Origin: Xenorhabdus budapestensis
Lineage (GTDB): Bacteria; Pseudomonadota; Gammaproteobacteria; Enterobacterales; Enterobacteriaceae
Assembly (NCBI RefSeq): GCF_002632465.1
Contig: NZ_NIBS01000005.1
Location: forward strand, 1-64,000
DNA length: 64,000 nt
Direction of reading: 5' to 3'
The translations under genes and the position numbers were made by a program. The notes below the pieces were generated by a model that ran no database searches, was not told where the DNA came from, and saw nothing but the letters and a program-made list of their open reading frames with translations. Within the stretch, counting starts at the first letter, position 1, and every line of letters begins with the position of its first letter. Positions 27,945 to 38,057 of the stretch are shown piece by piece.

Positions 27945-28724
27945 ATGAGTGATATCAATGTTGACAGTCCGTCACTGGAAAAATTTGAAAAACAGGCTGA
28001 AACGCTGAAAACGTTTCAGCGCCAGTACCAGCTACCGTTACGTGGTGAAAGCCTTAACCCGATGATCGACGCCGCCACTCCTTTACTGGGGATGGTACTG
28101 CGTTTGCAGGACATGAGTGATCAGGCACTGCCAGATAAGCTTTACCAACAGGTTGTTACTGACATTCGCGCTATTGAGCAGCTTCTGCAAACCAAAGGTT
28201 ATGAACCCGGTGCGATTGTTTCATTCCGTTACGTATTGTGTACCTTCATTGATGAAACCGCATTGGGGCACGGTTGGAACAGCCAGAATGGGTGGTTGAA
28301 GCAATCACTATTGGTGCACTTCCACAATGAAACCTGGGGCGGTGAGAAAGTCTTTGTATTGCTCGAACGCCTGATGGGAGAGGCTCAGCGCTACCAGCAC
28401 CTGCTGGAGTTCATTTACCTCTGTCTCTGTCTTGGTTATCGCGGACGTTACAAAGTCAGTACCCAGAAAAATGACGACTTTGACCGCCTGTTCCGCCGCT
28501 TGCAGCAGCAACTTCACTCACTGCGTGGAGAAGCACCACCGACCACGCTGTATGTCAATATCAACGAACGAGATGCGCGTTATCGCCTGAGCAGGCGTTT
28601 GAAAATCAAACATCTGTTTGTGATAAGCGTCGGTCTGCTGATTGCGATTTATAGCTTTTATGCCATCCGCCTCGGTGATCAGACTCAAGACATATTAAAG
28701 CAGCTAAATAACTTATTAAGATAG
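27945..28724 (+). CDS. tssL: TssL (DotU/IcmH) inner membrane protein
   Basis: A 259-residue DotU-type protein. The cytoplasmic hook domain carries NPMIDAATPLLGMVLRLQDM, RYVLCTFIDETALGHGWNSQ, SLLVHFHNETWGGEKVFVLL and LIYLCLCLGYRGRY-type sequence. A single C-terminal membrane helix (about residues 222-245, HLFVISVGLLIAIYSFYAIR) leaves a very short periplasmic tail. There is no OmpA/peptidoglycan-binding extension, so cell-wall anchoring, if any, is supplied elsewhere. It lies between tssK and clpV in the operon. Confidence 0.96.
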   Translation: MSDINVDSPSLEKFEKQAETLKTFQRQYQLPLRGESLNPMIDAATPLLGMVLRLQDMSDQALPDKLYQQVVTDIRAIEQLLQTKGYEPGAIVSFRYVLCTFIDETALGHGWNSQNGWLKQSLLVHFHNETWGGEKVFVLLERLMGEAQRYQHLLEFIYLCLCLGYRGRYKVSTQKNDDFDRLFRRLQQQLHSLRGEAPPTTLYVNINERDARYRLSRRLKIKHLFVISVGLLIAIYSFYAIRLGDQTQDILKQLNNLLR

Positions 28725-28733
28725 GAAGTCGTC

Positions 28734-31382
28734 ATGATTCAGATTGATCTGCCCACTCTTGTAAACCGTTTAAACCCGATGGCCCGTCATGCACTGGAAG
28801 CGGCGGCGGCATCCTGCGTCAGTCAACAGCAACCTGAGATCACGGTTGCTCAACTGCTGCTGCAAATGATCGATACACCACTCAGTGATGTGCGTTTGAT
28901 CCTTAATAAAGCAGACGTCGATAAAGATTTGCTGAAAGAGCAACTCGATCAGGTGGTCGCACATCATCAGGCGATTGTACAAACTTATCCGAACTTTTCT
29001 CCAATGCTGGTGGAATGGTTACAGGATAGCTGGCTGCTGGCTTCCACCGAAATGCAACATCCCGAACTGCGCAGTGGCGTAATGTTGATTGCCTTGTTAT
29101 TCAGCCCACTGCGCTATCTGGCTCCGCAGTCTGCGCGTTTGCTGGCAAGCATTAACCGTGAACTGCTGCGCCAGAACTTTGCTGAATGGACAAATGGCTC
29201 TGCCGAACAGCCTTTCAGTGCCAGTGATAAAGAGGGGCAAGGTGTACATCCGGCAAACAGTGACAGCTTGCTGGCGCGCTTTACCCAGAACATGACTGAG
29301 CAGGCTCGTCAGGGCAAACTCGATCCGGTACTGTGCCGTGATAATGAAATCGACCTGATGATCGACATTCTTTGCCGCCGTCGTAAAAACAACCCCATCG
29401 TTGTGGGTGAAGCAGGTGTAGGTAAAAGTGCTCTGATTGAAGGTCTGGCGCTGCGTATCATCAATGATCGTGTACCAGATAAACTGCGTAACAGTGAATT
29501 GCTGACTCTGGATCTCGGTGCGTTGCAGGCAGGAGCCGCAGTCAAAGGTGAATTTGAAAAACGTTTCAAAGGCATTATGACTGAAATCAATCAGTCATCT
29601 GTGCCGATCATTCTGTTTATTGATGAAGCCCATACCCTGATTGGGGCAGGTAATCAGGCCGGCGGACTGGATATCTCCAACCTGATGAAACCTGCACTGG
29701 CGCGTGGTGAATTGAAAACCATCGCTGCAACGACATGGAGCGAGTACAAAAAATACTTCGAGAAAGACGCGGCATTGTCCCGTCGTTTCCAGTTAGTAAA
29801 AGTCTCTGAACCCAGCGCAGCAGAAGCAACCATCATTATGCGTGGCCTGCGAGCCATCTACGAGCAGGCACATGGGGTCCTGATCGACGATGAAGCACTG
29901 AAATCCTCAGCCATATTGAGTGACCGTTATCTCTCTGGTCGTCAGTTGCCGGATAAAGCGATTGATGTTTTGGATACCGCTTGTGCCCGCGTAGCTATTA
30001 ACCTGACATCGCCACCGCGTCAGATTTCCTCCCTGACGACCGAACTTCATCAAATGCAGATGGAAATCGATGTGCTGGAAAGAGAACAGCGGATGGGGCT
30101 GAACGAACATGCAGAAAGACTGGAAGAGCTGCAAAACCAGCAACAAGAGATCCAGGAGCAACTGACCACTCTGGAAAACAGTTGGCAGCAACAGCAGGAA
30201 CTGGTGAAGCAGATCATCGAATTGCGCAGTCAGCTGTTGTCTGGTGATCAAGCAGAAAATAACACGAGCGAACAAGAAGAAACTGCCGCAGAACCAGCCG
30301 ATGAACAATCTCTGATCGAAAAACTGGCACAACTCAACGCACAATTGGCTGAACTTCAGCAGAAACAAACACTGGTTTCTCCGCATGTGGACAAAACCCA
30401 GATTGCCGCTGTTATCGCTGAATGGACGGGTGTTCCGTTGAACCGCTTGTCACAGAGCGAACTGTCAATCGTGACTGAATTGCCTATCCATCTGGGACAG
30501 AGCATCAAAGGGCAGGAAATTGCTATTCAATACCTGCATAAGCACCTGTTGACCGCACGTGCTGACCTGCGTCGTCCGGGACGTCCTCTGGGAGCATTCC
30601 TGTTGGTAGGGCCAAGTGGCGTTGGTAAAACCGAAACCGTATTGCAACTTGCTGAACTGATGTTTGGTGGTCGTCAGTACCTCACCACTATCAACATGTC
30701 TGAGTTTCAGGAGAAACACACCGTTTCACGTCTGATCGGTTCTCCTCCGGGTTATGTGGGATACGGAGAAGGCGGCGTGCTGACCGAAGCTATCCGTCAG
30801 AAACCTTATTCCGTTGTCTTGTTGGATGAAGTGGAAAAAGCTCACCCGGATGTGTTGAACCTGTTCTATCAGGCATTCGACAAAGGTGAATTAGCAGATG
30901 GTGAAGGCCGTATCATCGACTGTAAAAACGTCGTGTTCTTCCTGACCTCCAATCTGGGCTACCAAACCATTGTTGATTACGCCGAGCAACCAGAGCAGAT
31001 CAATGATCAGCTTTACCCGGAACTGGCGGCATTCTTCAAACCTGCCCTGCTGGCTCGTATGGAAGTGATCCCTTACCTGCCGCTGGGCCATGAAACGCTG
31101 AAAACTATCATTCGGGCCAAATTGGACAGACTGGACAAACTATTGTCCCAACGCTTCAACGCAGAAGTCACTATCAGCGATGATGTGGCCGAAGAGATCC
31201 TGCAACGTGCTACCCGTACGGAAAATGGTGCCCGTATGCTGGAATCCATCATTGACGGTGCACTGTTGCCGCCAGTTTCACTGTTGCTATTGCAGAAAAT
31301 GGCAGCAGGCACCCCAATCCGTGCCATTCGTTTAACCGTGGCAGAACATGAGTTCCACGCAGAGGTTGAGGAGGCAGAATAA
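28734..31382 (+). CDS. clpV: ClpV (TssH) AAA+ ATPase
   Basis: An 882-residue Hsp100/ClpB-like unfoldase that disassembles contracted TssB-TssC sheath. The N-terminal domain is followed by AAA-1 with Walker A GEAGVGKS near residue 225 and Walker B ILFIDEAHTLIGAG near 295. A coiled-coil middle region (about 440-540) is rich in Glu and Gln. AAA-2 has Walker A GPSGVGKTET near 625 and Walker B VVLLDEVEKAHPD near 695. The C-terminal part carries LARMEVIPYLPLGHETLKTI. Its stop codon shares one base with the start of the next gene. Confidence 0.98.
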   Translation: MIQIDLPTLVNRLNPMARHALEAAAASCVSQQQPEITVAQLLLQMIDTPLSDVRLILNKADVDKDLLKEQLDQVVAHHQAIVQTYPNFSPMLVEWLQDSWLLASTEMQHPELRSGVMLIALLFSPLRYLAPQSARLLASINRELLRQNFAEWTNGSAEQPFSASDKEGQGVHPANSDSLLARFTQNMTEQARQGKLDPVLCRDNEIDLMIDILCRRRKNNPIVVGEAGVGKSALIEGLALRIINDRVPDKLRNSELLTLDLGALQAGAAVKGEFEKRFKGIMTEINQSSVPIILFIDEAHTLIGAGNQAGGLDISNLMKPALARGELKTIAATTWSEYKKYFEKDAALSRRFQLVKVSEPSAAEATIIMRGLRAIYEQAHGVLIDDEALKSSAILSDRYLSGRQLPDKAIDVLDTACARVAINLTSPPRQISSLTTELHQMQMEIDVLEREQRMGLNEHAERLEELQNQQQEIQEQLTTLENSWQQQQELVKQIIELRSQLLSGDQAENNTSEQEETAAEPADEQSLIEKLAQLNAQLAELQQKQTLVSPHVDKTQIAAVIAEWTGVPLNRLSQSELSIVTELPIHLGQSIKGQEIAIQYLHKHLLTARADLRRPGRPLGAFLLVGPSGVGKTETVLQLAELMFGGRQYLTTINMSEFQEKHTVSRLIGSPPGYVGYGEGGVLTEAIRQKPYSVVLLDEVEKAHPDVLNLFYQAFDKGELADGEGRIIDCKNVVFFLTSNLGYQTIVDYAEQPEQINDQLYPELAAFFKPALLARMEVIPYLPLGHETLKTIIRAKLDRLDKLLSQRFNAEVTISDDVAEEILQRATRTENGARMLESIIDGALLPPVSLLLLQKMAAGTPIRAIRLTVAEHEFHAEVEEAE

Positions 31383-32206
31383 TGAAACAGCGGCTGAAAA
31401 GCGCGTTAGCGTTATTGGAAGATAACACCATTGAACAACTGGTTGACCACTTTTTGCTGGTGAGCCAAAGCTCGCGTTTTGATGCCCTTTTAGTTTTCCT
31501 GCTTAACAGTCATGAGAACAGGCTAGAATGCTGTAATTTGCCAAACATCAATCTGCCAGATCTTAACTTACCAGAACATCAGCAAACCAGCTCACGCAGG
31601 CTGCATGTGGATATTGATGATGTCAATAACCCATTGATACAAGTGCTGCGTAAGGGAACCTCAACGTTATGGGATTCCCTTAACCACGGAGCACGTATTG
31701 ACGATATTCACTTCCGCACATTTATTGCAGAGCTGCCGCATAACTGCGGGTTGTATGCCATTCCTCTGTTTGACTACAACGGACAGGCTTGCGGTGTTAT
31801 TGCCATTTTTGCCGAAAATGTCAGCCATTTTATCAACAATGAAAACATGTTCGGCATCTATTGCCATGTCATGCAGCACCGTCTGAAAAAGTTGCAGGAA
31901 CTTGAACAACTGCGTGGGCAGTTACGCCAGATCCGTCAGGTATTTCAGGTCCAGCGCCAAAAAGAAAAACAATTGGATGAACTGCTTGCCTCCCTGAGTG
32001 AATCGAAAAACTCAAGGGCAGGCAGTATCTCCGTGGATTACAGCCACATCGATAATCTGCCAAAAGCCATAGAAGAATTTGAAAGTGCCGTGTTGGTTCA
32101 ACGTCAGCGTCAATATGGCAATGACACCAGACTGATTGCTCAAAGTCTGGGCATTGCTCAGCGCACGTTGGTTTACAAACTGGCAAAATACGGGTGTAGA
32201 TTATGA
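31382..32206 (+). CDS. VasH-like T6SS regulator lacking the AAA+ domain
   Basis: A 274-residue protein in the position held by vasH in V. cholerae. The N-terminal ~185 residues look like the VasH sensor (GAF-like) region (NTIEQLVDHFLLVSQSSRFD, RTFIAELPHNCGLYAIPLFD). A charged helix follows (LRGQLRQIRQVFQVQRQKEK), and the C-terminal ~50 residues are a Fis-type helix-turn-helix (TRLIAQSLGIAQRTLVYKLA). In full-length VasH (about 530 residues) a sigma-54 AAA+ domain lies between; here no Walker A, no GAFTGA motif and no Walker B are seen, and the length falls short by about 250 residues. The frame is intact, so this is not an obvious recent lesion. It may bind DNA but should not activate sigma-54 RNA polymerase itself. 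The first base of its start overlaps the clpV stop. Confidence 0.82.
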   Translation: MKQRLKSALALLEDNTIEQLVDHFLLVSQSSRFDALLVFLLNSHENRLECCNLPNINLPDLNLPEHQQTSSRRLHVDIDDVNNPLIQVLRKGTSTLWDSLNHGARIDDIHFRTFIAELPHNCGLYAIPLFDYNGQACGVIAIFAENVSHFINNENMFGIYCHVMQHRLKKLQELEQLRGQLRQIRQVFQVQRQKEKQLDELLASLSESKNSRAGSISVDYSHIDNLPKAIEEFESAVLVQRQRQYGNDTRLIAQSLGIAQRTLVYKLAKYGCRL

Positions 32207-32907
32207 ATATTGTGTTAATTATCAGCTCATTACTTGCGTCATTGGCAGGCGATCCCAAACTTGCGGAGATGGCAGGGGCAAAAGAAATCGCAGAGTCCAA
32301 ACCACAGGAAGTGGCTGTACAAGAAGTGATTGTACAACAGGAAAAACAATTGAGTGCACTGCAACAATGCCGCTTTGAGCCATCTCCTCTTATCCGACTG
32401 GCATGTTATGACAGGGAGTTGGATAACCTTAAGGTCAATGCTTTGCCTGTGACGCTGGAAGACATGGGGCCTTTATGGCGGAAAGCGATGGAGCAGGAAA
32501 TGCAACGTACCGATTATTCCACCGGTTTCATCGTCACACAGGGAGAAAACGGTACAACCCGGATAGTCCTGACCACCCCTGCAATCGGGGTTCCGCCACC
32601 GCGGCCTGTCTTGATGCTGAGCTGCATTGATCGCATCACCCGTTTGCAGGTAGCTTTGCCTAAACCGGCGGAGTCGGGGGAGGTCACTATCACGACAAAC
32701 AAAACCCAGTTCAAAACCGAATGGTTCTTGCGGGAACGCGGTTACTTATGGGAATCCAGCCGTGGCTTGCCGGGGATTGATGAAATCAAACGCTTAATGG
32801 GCAGCGACCAGATGACCATCACGCCAGGTCAAGGTAGCCAGATAACCTTTAACATTTCTCAGTTGGAGCAGGCCGCGAAACCATTGCGCGAAGCCTGTCG
32901 TTGGTAA
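32203..32907 (+). CDS. vasI: VasI/TagO family T6SS accessory protein
   Basis: A 234-residue protein of the VC_A0118 (VasI, also called TagO) family. It opens with a short hydrophobic signal-like segment (MNIVLIISSLLASLAG). The conserved core has ALQQCRFEPSPLIRLACYDR, then MLSCIDRITRLQVALPK, FLRERGYLWESSRGLPGIDE and the ending AKPLREACRW. Paired cysteines suggest a periplasmic protein. It overlaps the upstream regulator by ATGA, so the two are coupled. The family role in T6SS is accessory and not well defined. Confidence 0.87.
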   Translation: MNIVLIISSLLASLAGDPKLAEMAGAKEIAESKPQEVAVQEVIVQQEKQLSALQQCRFEPSPLIRLACYDRELDNLKVNALPVTLEDMGPLWRKAMEQEMQRTDYSTGFIVTQGENGTTRIVLTTPAIGVPPPRPVLMLSCIDRITRLQVALPKPAESGEVTITTNKTQFKTEWFLRERGYLWESSRGLPGIDEIKRLMGSDQMTITPGQGSQITFNISQLEQAAKPLREACRW

Positions 32908-32912
32908 TCGAC

Positions 32913-34373
32913 ATGGATATCAGAACACAATTCGACTGGTTCGGCTCCCTGCTGACCCCACTGTCCGACGAACAGATTGGCAAAGCTCTGGATGACAATG
33001 AACCGGCATGGGAATTTATTGATGGCGAAATGATTAAATTTGGCTCGCTGTCACATAGCTCGCTGGATATCGGAGAAATCCAGCGACAGGCTCTGCAACT
33101 TTTCAGCGAAACCAGCAAAGATTTCCGGTTGATGGTGCACTTGCTGCGAACCCTGCAACACGCAGGCCATCCTGCTGAATTGCTCTTAGCGATAGAGCTG
33201 TTGACTGAGTACGTGAAAAACTACTGGGAAAAAGCATGGCCGAACAAACCATTGTTGAAGCGCCGTCTTGCACAGCAGGTGATCAAACGTTTTGATTCTG
33301 CTCAGGCAGGCTTTACAGAGCAATCCAGCAAAAATCAACGGGATGATGCACAAGGGGTATTAGCTCATCTTGCACAATGCTGGCACGCGAGTGAACCTGA
33401 TCTGGCAAAAGAAATTGATCAACTGCGTACCCGTTATAACCGTCAGCCAGGAGCAAGCCCGGCACCATCACAGCCTACTCCTGCGATATCAATGGCACCC
33501 AAAGCAGAGACTGAAGCACATTCACATCAGACAGATTCACATCAGGTCAATGAAGTTGCACCAATGCCGGAAGTGGACGTCAATAGCTCCAGCGAAAAAG
33601 CGTGGAAACAAACCCTGATGACGGTTTCAGATCTGCTTTGTGAACGATATCCGGAATCACCTATCGGTTATTGCCTGCGCCGTCATGCCGTCTGGCATAC
33701 CATCACGACGGCACCAATGGCGAATGCCACGGGTAAAACACCGTTGGCACCGACTTCTGCGGATCGTACTGCTGATTATTTGGCAAGGCTGCCAACAGCG
33801 GATAACAAGCTGCTGGCGCAGATCGAGCAGAGTCTGACACTTGCGCCTTACTGGCTGGATGGACACGCCATTGCTGCTCAGGCCGCGTTACAACTGGGCT
33901 ATAAAAATGTTGCACAGGCCATTCGTAACGAACTGAATGCGTTTTTAGAACGGTTACCCATATTAAAAACCTTAAGTTTTTCCGATATGAGTTCGTTTAT
34001 TTCTACAGAGACTCTGAATTGGCTGGCACCTGAACCGACTGCATCAACCGGAGGCGGTTCGGTGTCTGCTGATCAGGAAGCTATCTGGCAATGTTTCCAG
34101 CAGCAAGGGCTGGAAGCAGCCCTGAAAATGTTGGAAGAGCACCAGCAGCAACTCACGGAGCCCCGTGATCAATTCTATGGTCAGTTGCTCAATGCTAAAC
34201 TTCTTGAAGAAGCTGGCATGACAGCACTGGCACAGCAGCATTACCGGAATTTGTTACACACTGGACAACACATGTTATTGACTCAATGGGAACCCAGCCT
34301 ACTGACTTTACTGGCTGAAAAAATCCCTTCGCTTGATAAGGATACTGCTTCCAACAGGAGCGTTAACCCATGA
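32913..34373 (+). CDS. tssA: TssA (VasJ type) sheath assembly protein
   Basis: A 486-residue TssA with an N-terminal ImpA_N domain (FDWFGSLLTPLSDEQIGKAL, PAWEFIDGEMIKFGSLSHSS, FRLMVHLLRTLQHAGHPAEL, KNYWEKAWPNKPLLKRR). A Gln/Pro/Ser-rich linker (about residues 185-225) leads to the VasJ-type C-terminal domain (ERYPESPIGYCLRRHAVWHT, LAPYWLDGHAIAAQAALQLG). The start is taken as the ATG at 32913, five bases after the vasI stop; an in-frame TTG at 32901 would overlap vasI. It ends in an ATGA overlap with tssM. TssA primes and caps the growing sheath. Confidence 0.93.
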   Translation: MDIRTQFDWFGSLLTPLSDEQIGKALDDNEPAWEFIDGEMIKFGSLSHSSLDIGEIQRQALQLFSETSKDFRLMVHLLRTLQHAGHPAELLLAIELLTEYVKNYWEKAWPNKPLLKRRLAQQVIKRFDSAQAGFTEQSSKNQRDDAQGVLAHLAQCWHASEPDLAKEIDQLRTRYNRQPGASPAPSQPTPAISMAPKAETEAHSHQTDSHQVNEVAPMPEVDVNSSSEKAWKQTLMTVSDLLCERYPESPIGYCLRRHAVWHTITTAPMANATGKTPLAPTSADRTADYLARLPTADNKLLAQIEQSLTLAPYWLDGHAIAAQAALQLGYKNVAQAIRNELNAFLERLPILKTLSFSDMSSFISTETLNWLAPEPTASTGGGSVSADQEAIWQCFQQQGLEAALKMLEEHQQQLTEPRDQFYGQLLNAKLLEEAGMTALAQQHYRNLLHTGQHMLLTQWEPSLLTLLAEKIPSLDKDTASNRSVNP

Positions 34374-37300
34374 AATGGCCCTCTTTGTCATCAATCTCTC
34401 AATTGAAATCGGTCTTGCCGGCGCTGGGGAAATTTAAATCCATGCCGCGTCTTAAAGCAACGACGGCACTTATTCTGGCGCTTATCCCCTGTCTGCTCCT
34501 GATAGCAGTCTGGTGGTGGGGATCGGAATGGAAAATACGTGAAGATTACCCGCTGGAAAGCCTTGCTGCCCGTTGGTTGGCGACGGCCATTATCATTATG
34601 GCTGTGCTAGGTTGGATCGGCATGAAAGCATGGCGTCGCTTGCGTCAGCTTGAAAAACTGAACCTTGACGTTGAACTGAAAGTGGTTGATCCGGTACGCG
34701 TAGATATTGAATACCAAGACCGTTACCTCGATCACTGGAAATCTCAGTTACAGCGCCATCTGGACTCCTACAACTACCTGTACGAACGTCCGTGGTACAT
34801 GGTGATCGGTAGCCAGCAGAGCGGTAAAACTTCTTTGATTAAGGAAGGTTACAAACTGTCTGAAATTGCCGCACCGGAATACCTGCGTCAGGACGGCGAA
34901 ATTCCTCTGTTGCTGCGTTGTTGGTTGGGGGAAAAAGCAGTCATCATTGACCCCAGAGGCCATCTGATTGACCAGCCCGTTCCGCTGAACAGTGACAAAC
35001 CGCAGATCAACAGTCGCCTGTGGGAAGCTCTGCTGAACTGGTTGTCGGAAAATCGCCAGCGTCAGCCGCTTAACGGCATTATTCTGACCGTAGACACTTT
35101 GCGTTTGCTGACAGATAACCGTGAACAACGGGATCGTTACGTGCGGGAAATCCACCAGCGTTTGCAAGAAATCCGTCTGACCTTCCACAGTCAGTTGCCG
35201 CTCTATCTGGTAATGACCAAGATTGACTTGTTGCACGGCTTTGAGGCGATGTACCAGTCACTGGATCGCAAACAGCGTGATCAGATCCTCGGTGTTACTT
35301 TCAGTCTCAACAATCACCTTAGCAGCCGTGATGAAAAAGCATGGCGCAGTGAGCTGGAACAATTCTGGCAGAAGTGGATGAACAACCTGAACGGTGCAAT
35401 GCCGGATATGATGCTGAACAATGTTGATGCCAACCAGCGCAGCGCATTGTTCAGTTTCACCCGTCAGATTCAGGGTCTGCACAGTTATATCGTGCAGATG
35501 CTGGAAGACATTTTGTACAATGACGAAAACCATCGTCCGAGGCTGCGCGGAGTTTACCTGACTTCCGCCCATCAGATGGGACAGATGGACGACATATTTA
35601 CCCAGTCGGCTTCGGCGCAGTATCACCTCGGTACGCAGGCGTTTCCGACATGGCCGACGGGTGACACTTTGCCATACTTCACTCAATCCCTGTTTGAAGA
35701 CGTATTACTGGCAGAGCCGAATCTGGCGGCAGAAAACCGGATCTGGCTGAGCCGCAATCGCCGCCAGTTGTACACCTTCTCCACCGTTAGTGCGCTGGTC
35801 ATACTGACAATGTGGGGTGGCTGGCATTACTTCTACCAGAAAAACTATCGGGCAGGGGAAGAAGTGCTGGCAGAGGCGAAAAAATTCCTCTCTGTACCCG
35901 CTCCGAAAGGTGATGACAACTACGGTAGTCTCCAGTTGCCGTTGCTGAACCCGATCCGTGACGCAACACTGGCTTACGGCAACTACTACGAGAACAAATC
36001 TTTCCTGACGGACATGGGGTTGTATCAGGGCAGCCGGGTAGGGAAGAAAGTGGAAAACACGTATCTGAATCTGCTGGAGCAGCATTTCCTGCCATCCCTG
36101 ATGCGTGTTCTGTTGGATGACCTGAATAAGGCACCAGCAGGCAGTGAGGAAAAACTCGAAATTCTGCGTGTCATGCGCATGATGGAAGATGAGAGTAAAC
36201 GTAATAAAGGGTTGGTGGCACAGTATATGCGTGAGCGCTGGAGTAAGGCGTTTTATGGTCAGCGTGATGTGCAGGAGGCATTGCTGACCCACCTGAATTA
36301 CGCATTGGATCTTTCTAAGTGGAAAGAGAAACGCGATGCAGGCGATCGGGAGGCCATTGATAGCTTCGCTCCGTTTGCGAAACCAATCCGACAGGCTCAG
36401 CAGGAGCTGAGCACACTCTCCGTTAAACAACGGGTTTATCAAAACCTGCGTATCAAGGCTCAGGATACTCTGTCAGCGCCTATCAACCTGCGTGATCAGA
36501 TTGGCCCGAGTTTTGACAGCGTATTTGTCGCCAGTAACGAAAAACGGCTGGTGATACCTCAGTTCCTGACCCGTCATGGCCTTATGGATTACTTCGTCCA
36601 GCAGAGTGATAAGTTGGTAGAGCTGACCGAGATGGATAGCTGGGTGCTGAACTTATCGAAGAATAAAGATCAATACAAAGAGTCGGAGCCGTCACAACGT
36701 AAAGACAATTACAGTAAAGCAGATCGGGATAGGATTGAGAATGAAATCACTGAACTGTACCTGGCAGATTACACCGCAACATGGCGGGCAGCGATGAACA
36801 ACCTCGAAGTACGTGATTTTGAGGATTTGCCACAGGCTATCAGTGCCATTGAACAGGTAATTAGTGGTGAACAGCCTATCAAACGGGCGTTACAAATCCT
36901 GAGCGATAACACCAACCCGCCGATGCTCGACAGCTCATTGAGCAATACGGAAAGAAATGCGTTATTGGAGAAAAAAGATTACAGCTTATTGACGGATATC
37001 AGCCGTGGTTTTGCACAGGAAGCCGGCGTATTGATTGAGCATGGTGATAAGGGCAGTACATTGCAAAGCGTCTACCAGAAATTGATGGCATTGCATCGTT
37101 ATCTGCTGGCTATCCAGAATTCACCAACACCCGGTAAGGCGGCACTGCAAGCAGTTCAGATGCGTCTGGATAAGAACAACAGTGATGCAATTTTTGAAGT
37201 ACAGCAGATGGCGAAAAACCTGCCGGAGCCGTTAGATCGCTGGGTTGGAGAACTGGCTAATCAGGCGTGGCGTGTGGTGATGATGGAGGCGGTACGCTCA

Positions 37301-37987
37301 CTGGAAGTGGAATGGCAAGATACTGTCGTCAAACAGTACAACACCTATCTGGCTGGCCGTTATCCGTTCAATCCGAATGCTAAAGAAGAAGTACCGTTAA
37401 GCGAATTTGAGCGCTTCTTCCGTCCGGACGGCACACTGGATGCTTTCTACAAGCAGAGCCTGAAACCATTTGTGGCAAACAACCTCACCACGGGTACGGA
37501 TGGTCGTGAACTGATCCGTCCTGACGTGTTGAAACAGTTGGAGAATGCAAACCGCATTCGCGCCACCTTCTTCTCACCACAAAATGGGTTGGGAACTCAA
37601 TTTGCCATTGAACCAGTGAATCTGACTGGTAACAAACGCCGTGCTCTGCTGAACCTTGATGGTCAGTTGGTGGATTATACCCACGGCCGCAGTAATGTTG
37701 CACGTCTGATATGGCCGAACACCATGCGTGCGGGTACAGAAAGTAAATTGACTCTGATGCCGGACAGAAGCAATCATGCACCGCGCTCTGTCAGCTATGT
37801 GGGGCCGTGGGCGCAGTTGCGGCTGATTAACAGCGGCAAACTGACTAACGTTCAACCGGGTTCCTTCGACGTACGCTTTAGCGTAGAGGGAGGTGAGGTG
37901 ACCTACCGCATCTACGTGGATGAATCGGACAACCCGTTTGCCGGTGGGCTGTTCAGCCAGTTCAAACTGCCGGACACCCTCTATTGA
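34370..37987 (+). CDS. tssM: TssM (IcmF/VasK) inner membrane protein
   Basis: A 1,205-residue IcmF-family protein. Two membrane helices near residues 32-50 and 70-86 are followed by a cytoplasmic NTPase-like domain with an intact Walker A (GSQQSGKT, residues 147-154). A third membrane segment is near 465-487 (YTFSTVSALVILTMWGGWHY). The large periplasmic part ends with the TssJ-binding C-terminal domain (SYVGPWAQLRLINSGKLTNV, VEGGEVTYRIYVD). Length is full. It starts in an ATGA overlap with tssA, and a terminator follows 29 bases after the stop. Confidence 0.97.
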   Translation: MKWPSLSSISQLKSVLPALGKFKSMPRLKATTALILALIPCLLLIAVWWWGSEWKIREDYPLESLAARWLATAIIIMAVLGWIGMKAWRRLRQLEKLNLDVELKVVDPVRVDIEYQDRYLDHWKSQLQRHLDSYNYLYERPWYMVIGSQQSGKTSLIKEGYKLSEIAAPEYLRQDGEIPLLLRCWLGEKAVIIDPRGHLIDQPVPLNSDKPQINSRLWEALLNWLSENRQRQPLNGIILTVDTLRLLTDNREQRDRYVREIHQRLQEIRLTFHSQLPLYLVMTKIDLLHGFEAMYQSLDRKQRDQILGVTFSLNNHLSSRDEKAWRSELEQFWQKWMNNLNGAMPDMMLNNVDANQRSALFSFTRQIQGLHSYIVQMLEDILYNDENHRPRLRGVYLTSAHQMGQMDDIFTQSASAQYHLGTQAFPTWPTGDTLPYFTQSLFEDVLLAEPNLAAENRIWLSRNRRQLYTFSTVSALVILTMWGGWHYFYQKNYRAGEEVLAEAKKFLSVPAPKGDDNYGSLQLPLLNPIRDATLAYGNYYENKSFLTDMGLYQGSRVGKKVENTYLNLLEQHFLPSLMRVLLDDLNKAPAGSEEKLEILRVMRMMEDESKRNKGLVAQYMRERWSKAFYGQRDVQEALLTHLNYALDLSKWKEKRDAGDREAIDSFAPFAKPIRQAQQELSTLSVKQRVYQNLRIKAQDTLSAPINLRDQIGPSFDSVFVASNEKRLVIPQFLTRHGLMDYFVQQSDKLVELTEMDSWVLNLSKNKDQYKESEPSQRKDNYSKADRDRIENEITELYLADYTATWRAAMNNLEVRDFEDLPQAISAIEQVISGEQPIKRALQILSDNTNPPMLDSSLSNTERNALLEKKDYSLLTDISRGFAQEAGVLIEHGDKGSTLQSVYQKLMALHRYLLAIQNSPTPGKAALQAVQMRLDKNNSDAIFEVQQMAKNLPEPLDRWVGELANQAWRVVMMEAVRSLEVEWQDTVVKQYNTYLAGRYPFNPNAKEEVPLSEFERFFRPDGTLDAFYKQSLKPFVANNLTTGTDGRELIRPDVLKQLENANRIRATFFSPQNGLGTQFAIEPVNLTGNKRRALLNLDGQLVDYTHGRSNVARLIWPNTMRAGTESKLTLMPDRSNHAPRSVSYVGPWAQLRLINSGKLTNVQPGSFDVRFSVEGGEVTYRIYVDESDNPFAGGLFSQFKLPDTLY

Positions 37988-38016
37988 GGTGAAGAGTATT
38001 GAAAGTAAAAACTTCT

Positions 38017-38040
38017 CCTGCCTCCGGGCAGGTTTTTTTT
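38017..38040 (+). terminator. Intrinsic terminator between tssM and vasL
   Basis: CCTGCC and GGCAGG form a 6-bp GC-rich stem with a TCCG loop, followed directly by eight T residues: a textbook rho-independent terminator. It is immediately followed by AAGGAG, the vasL ribosome site. It should reduce, but need not abolish, vasL expression from the main operon. Confidence 0.85.
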
Positions 38041-38057
38041 AAGGAGAAAAAACAGAC

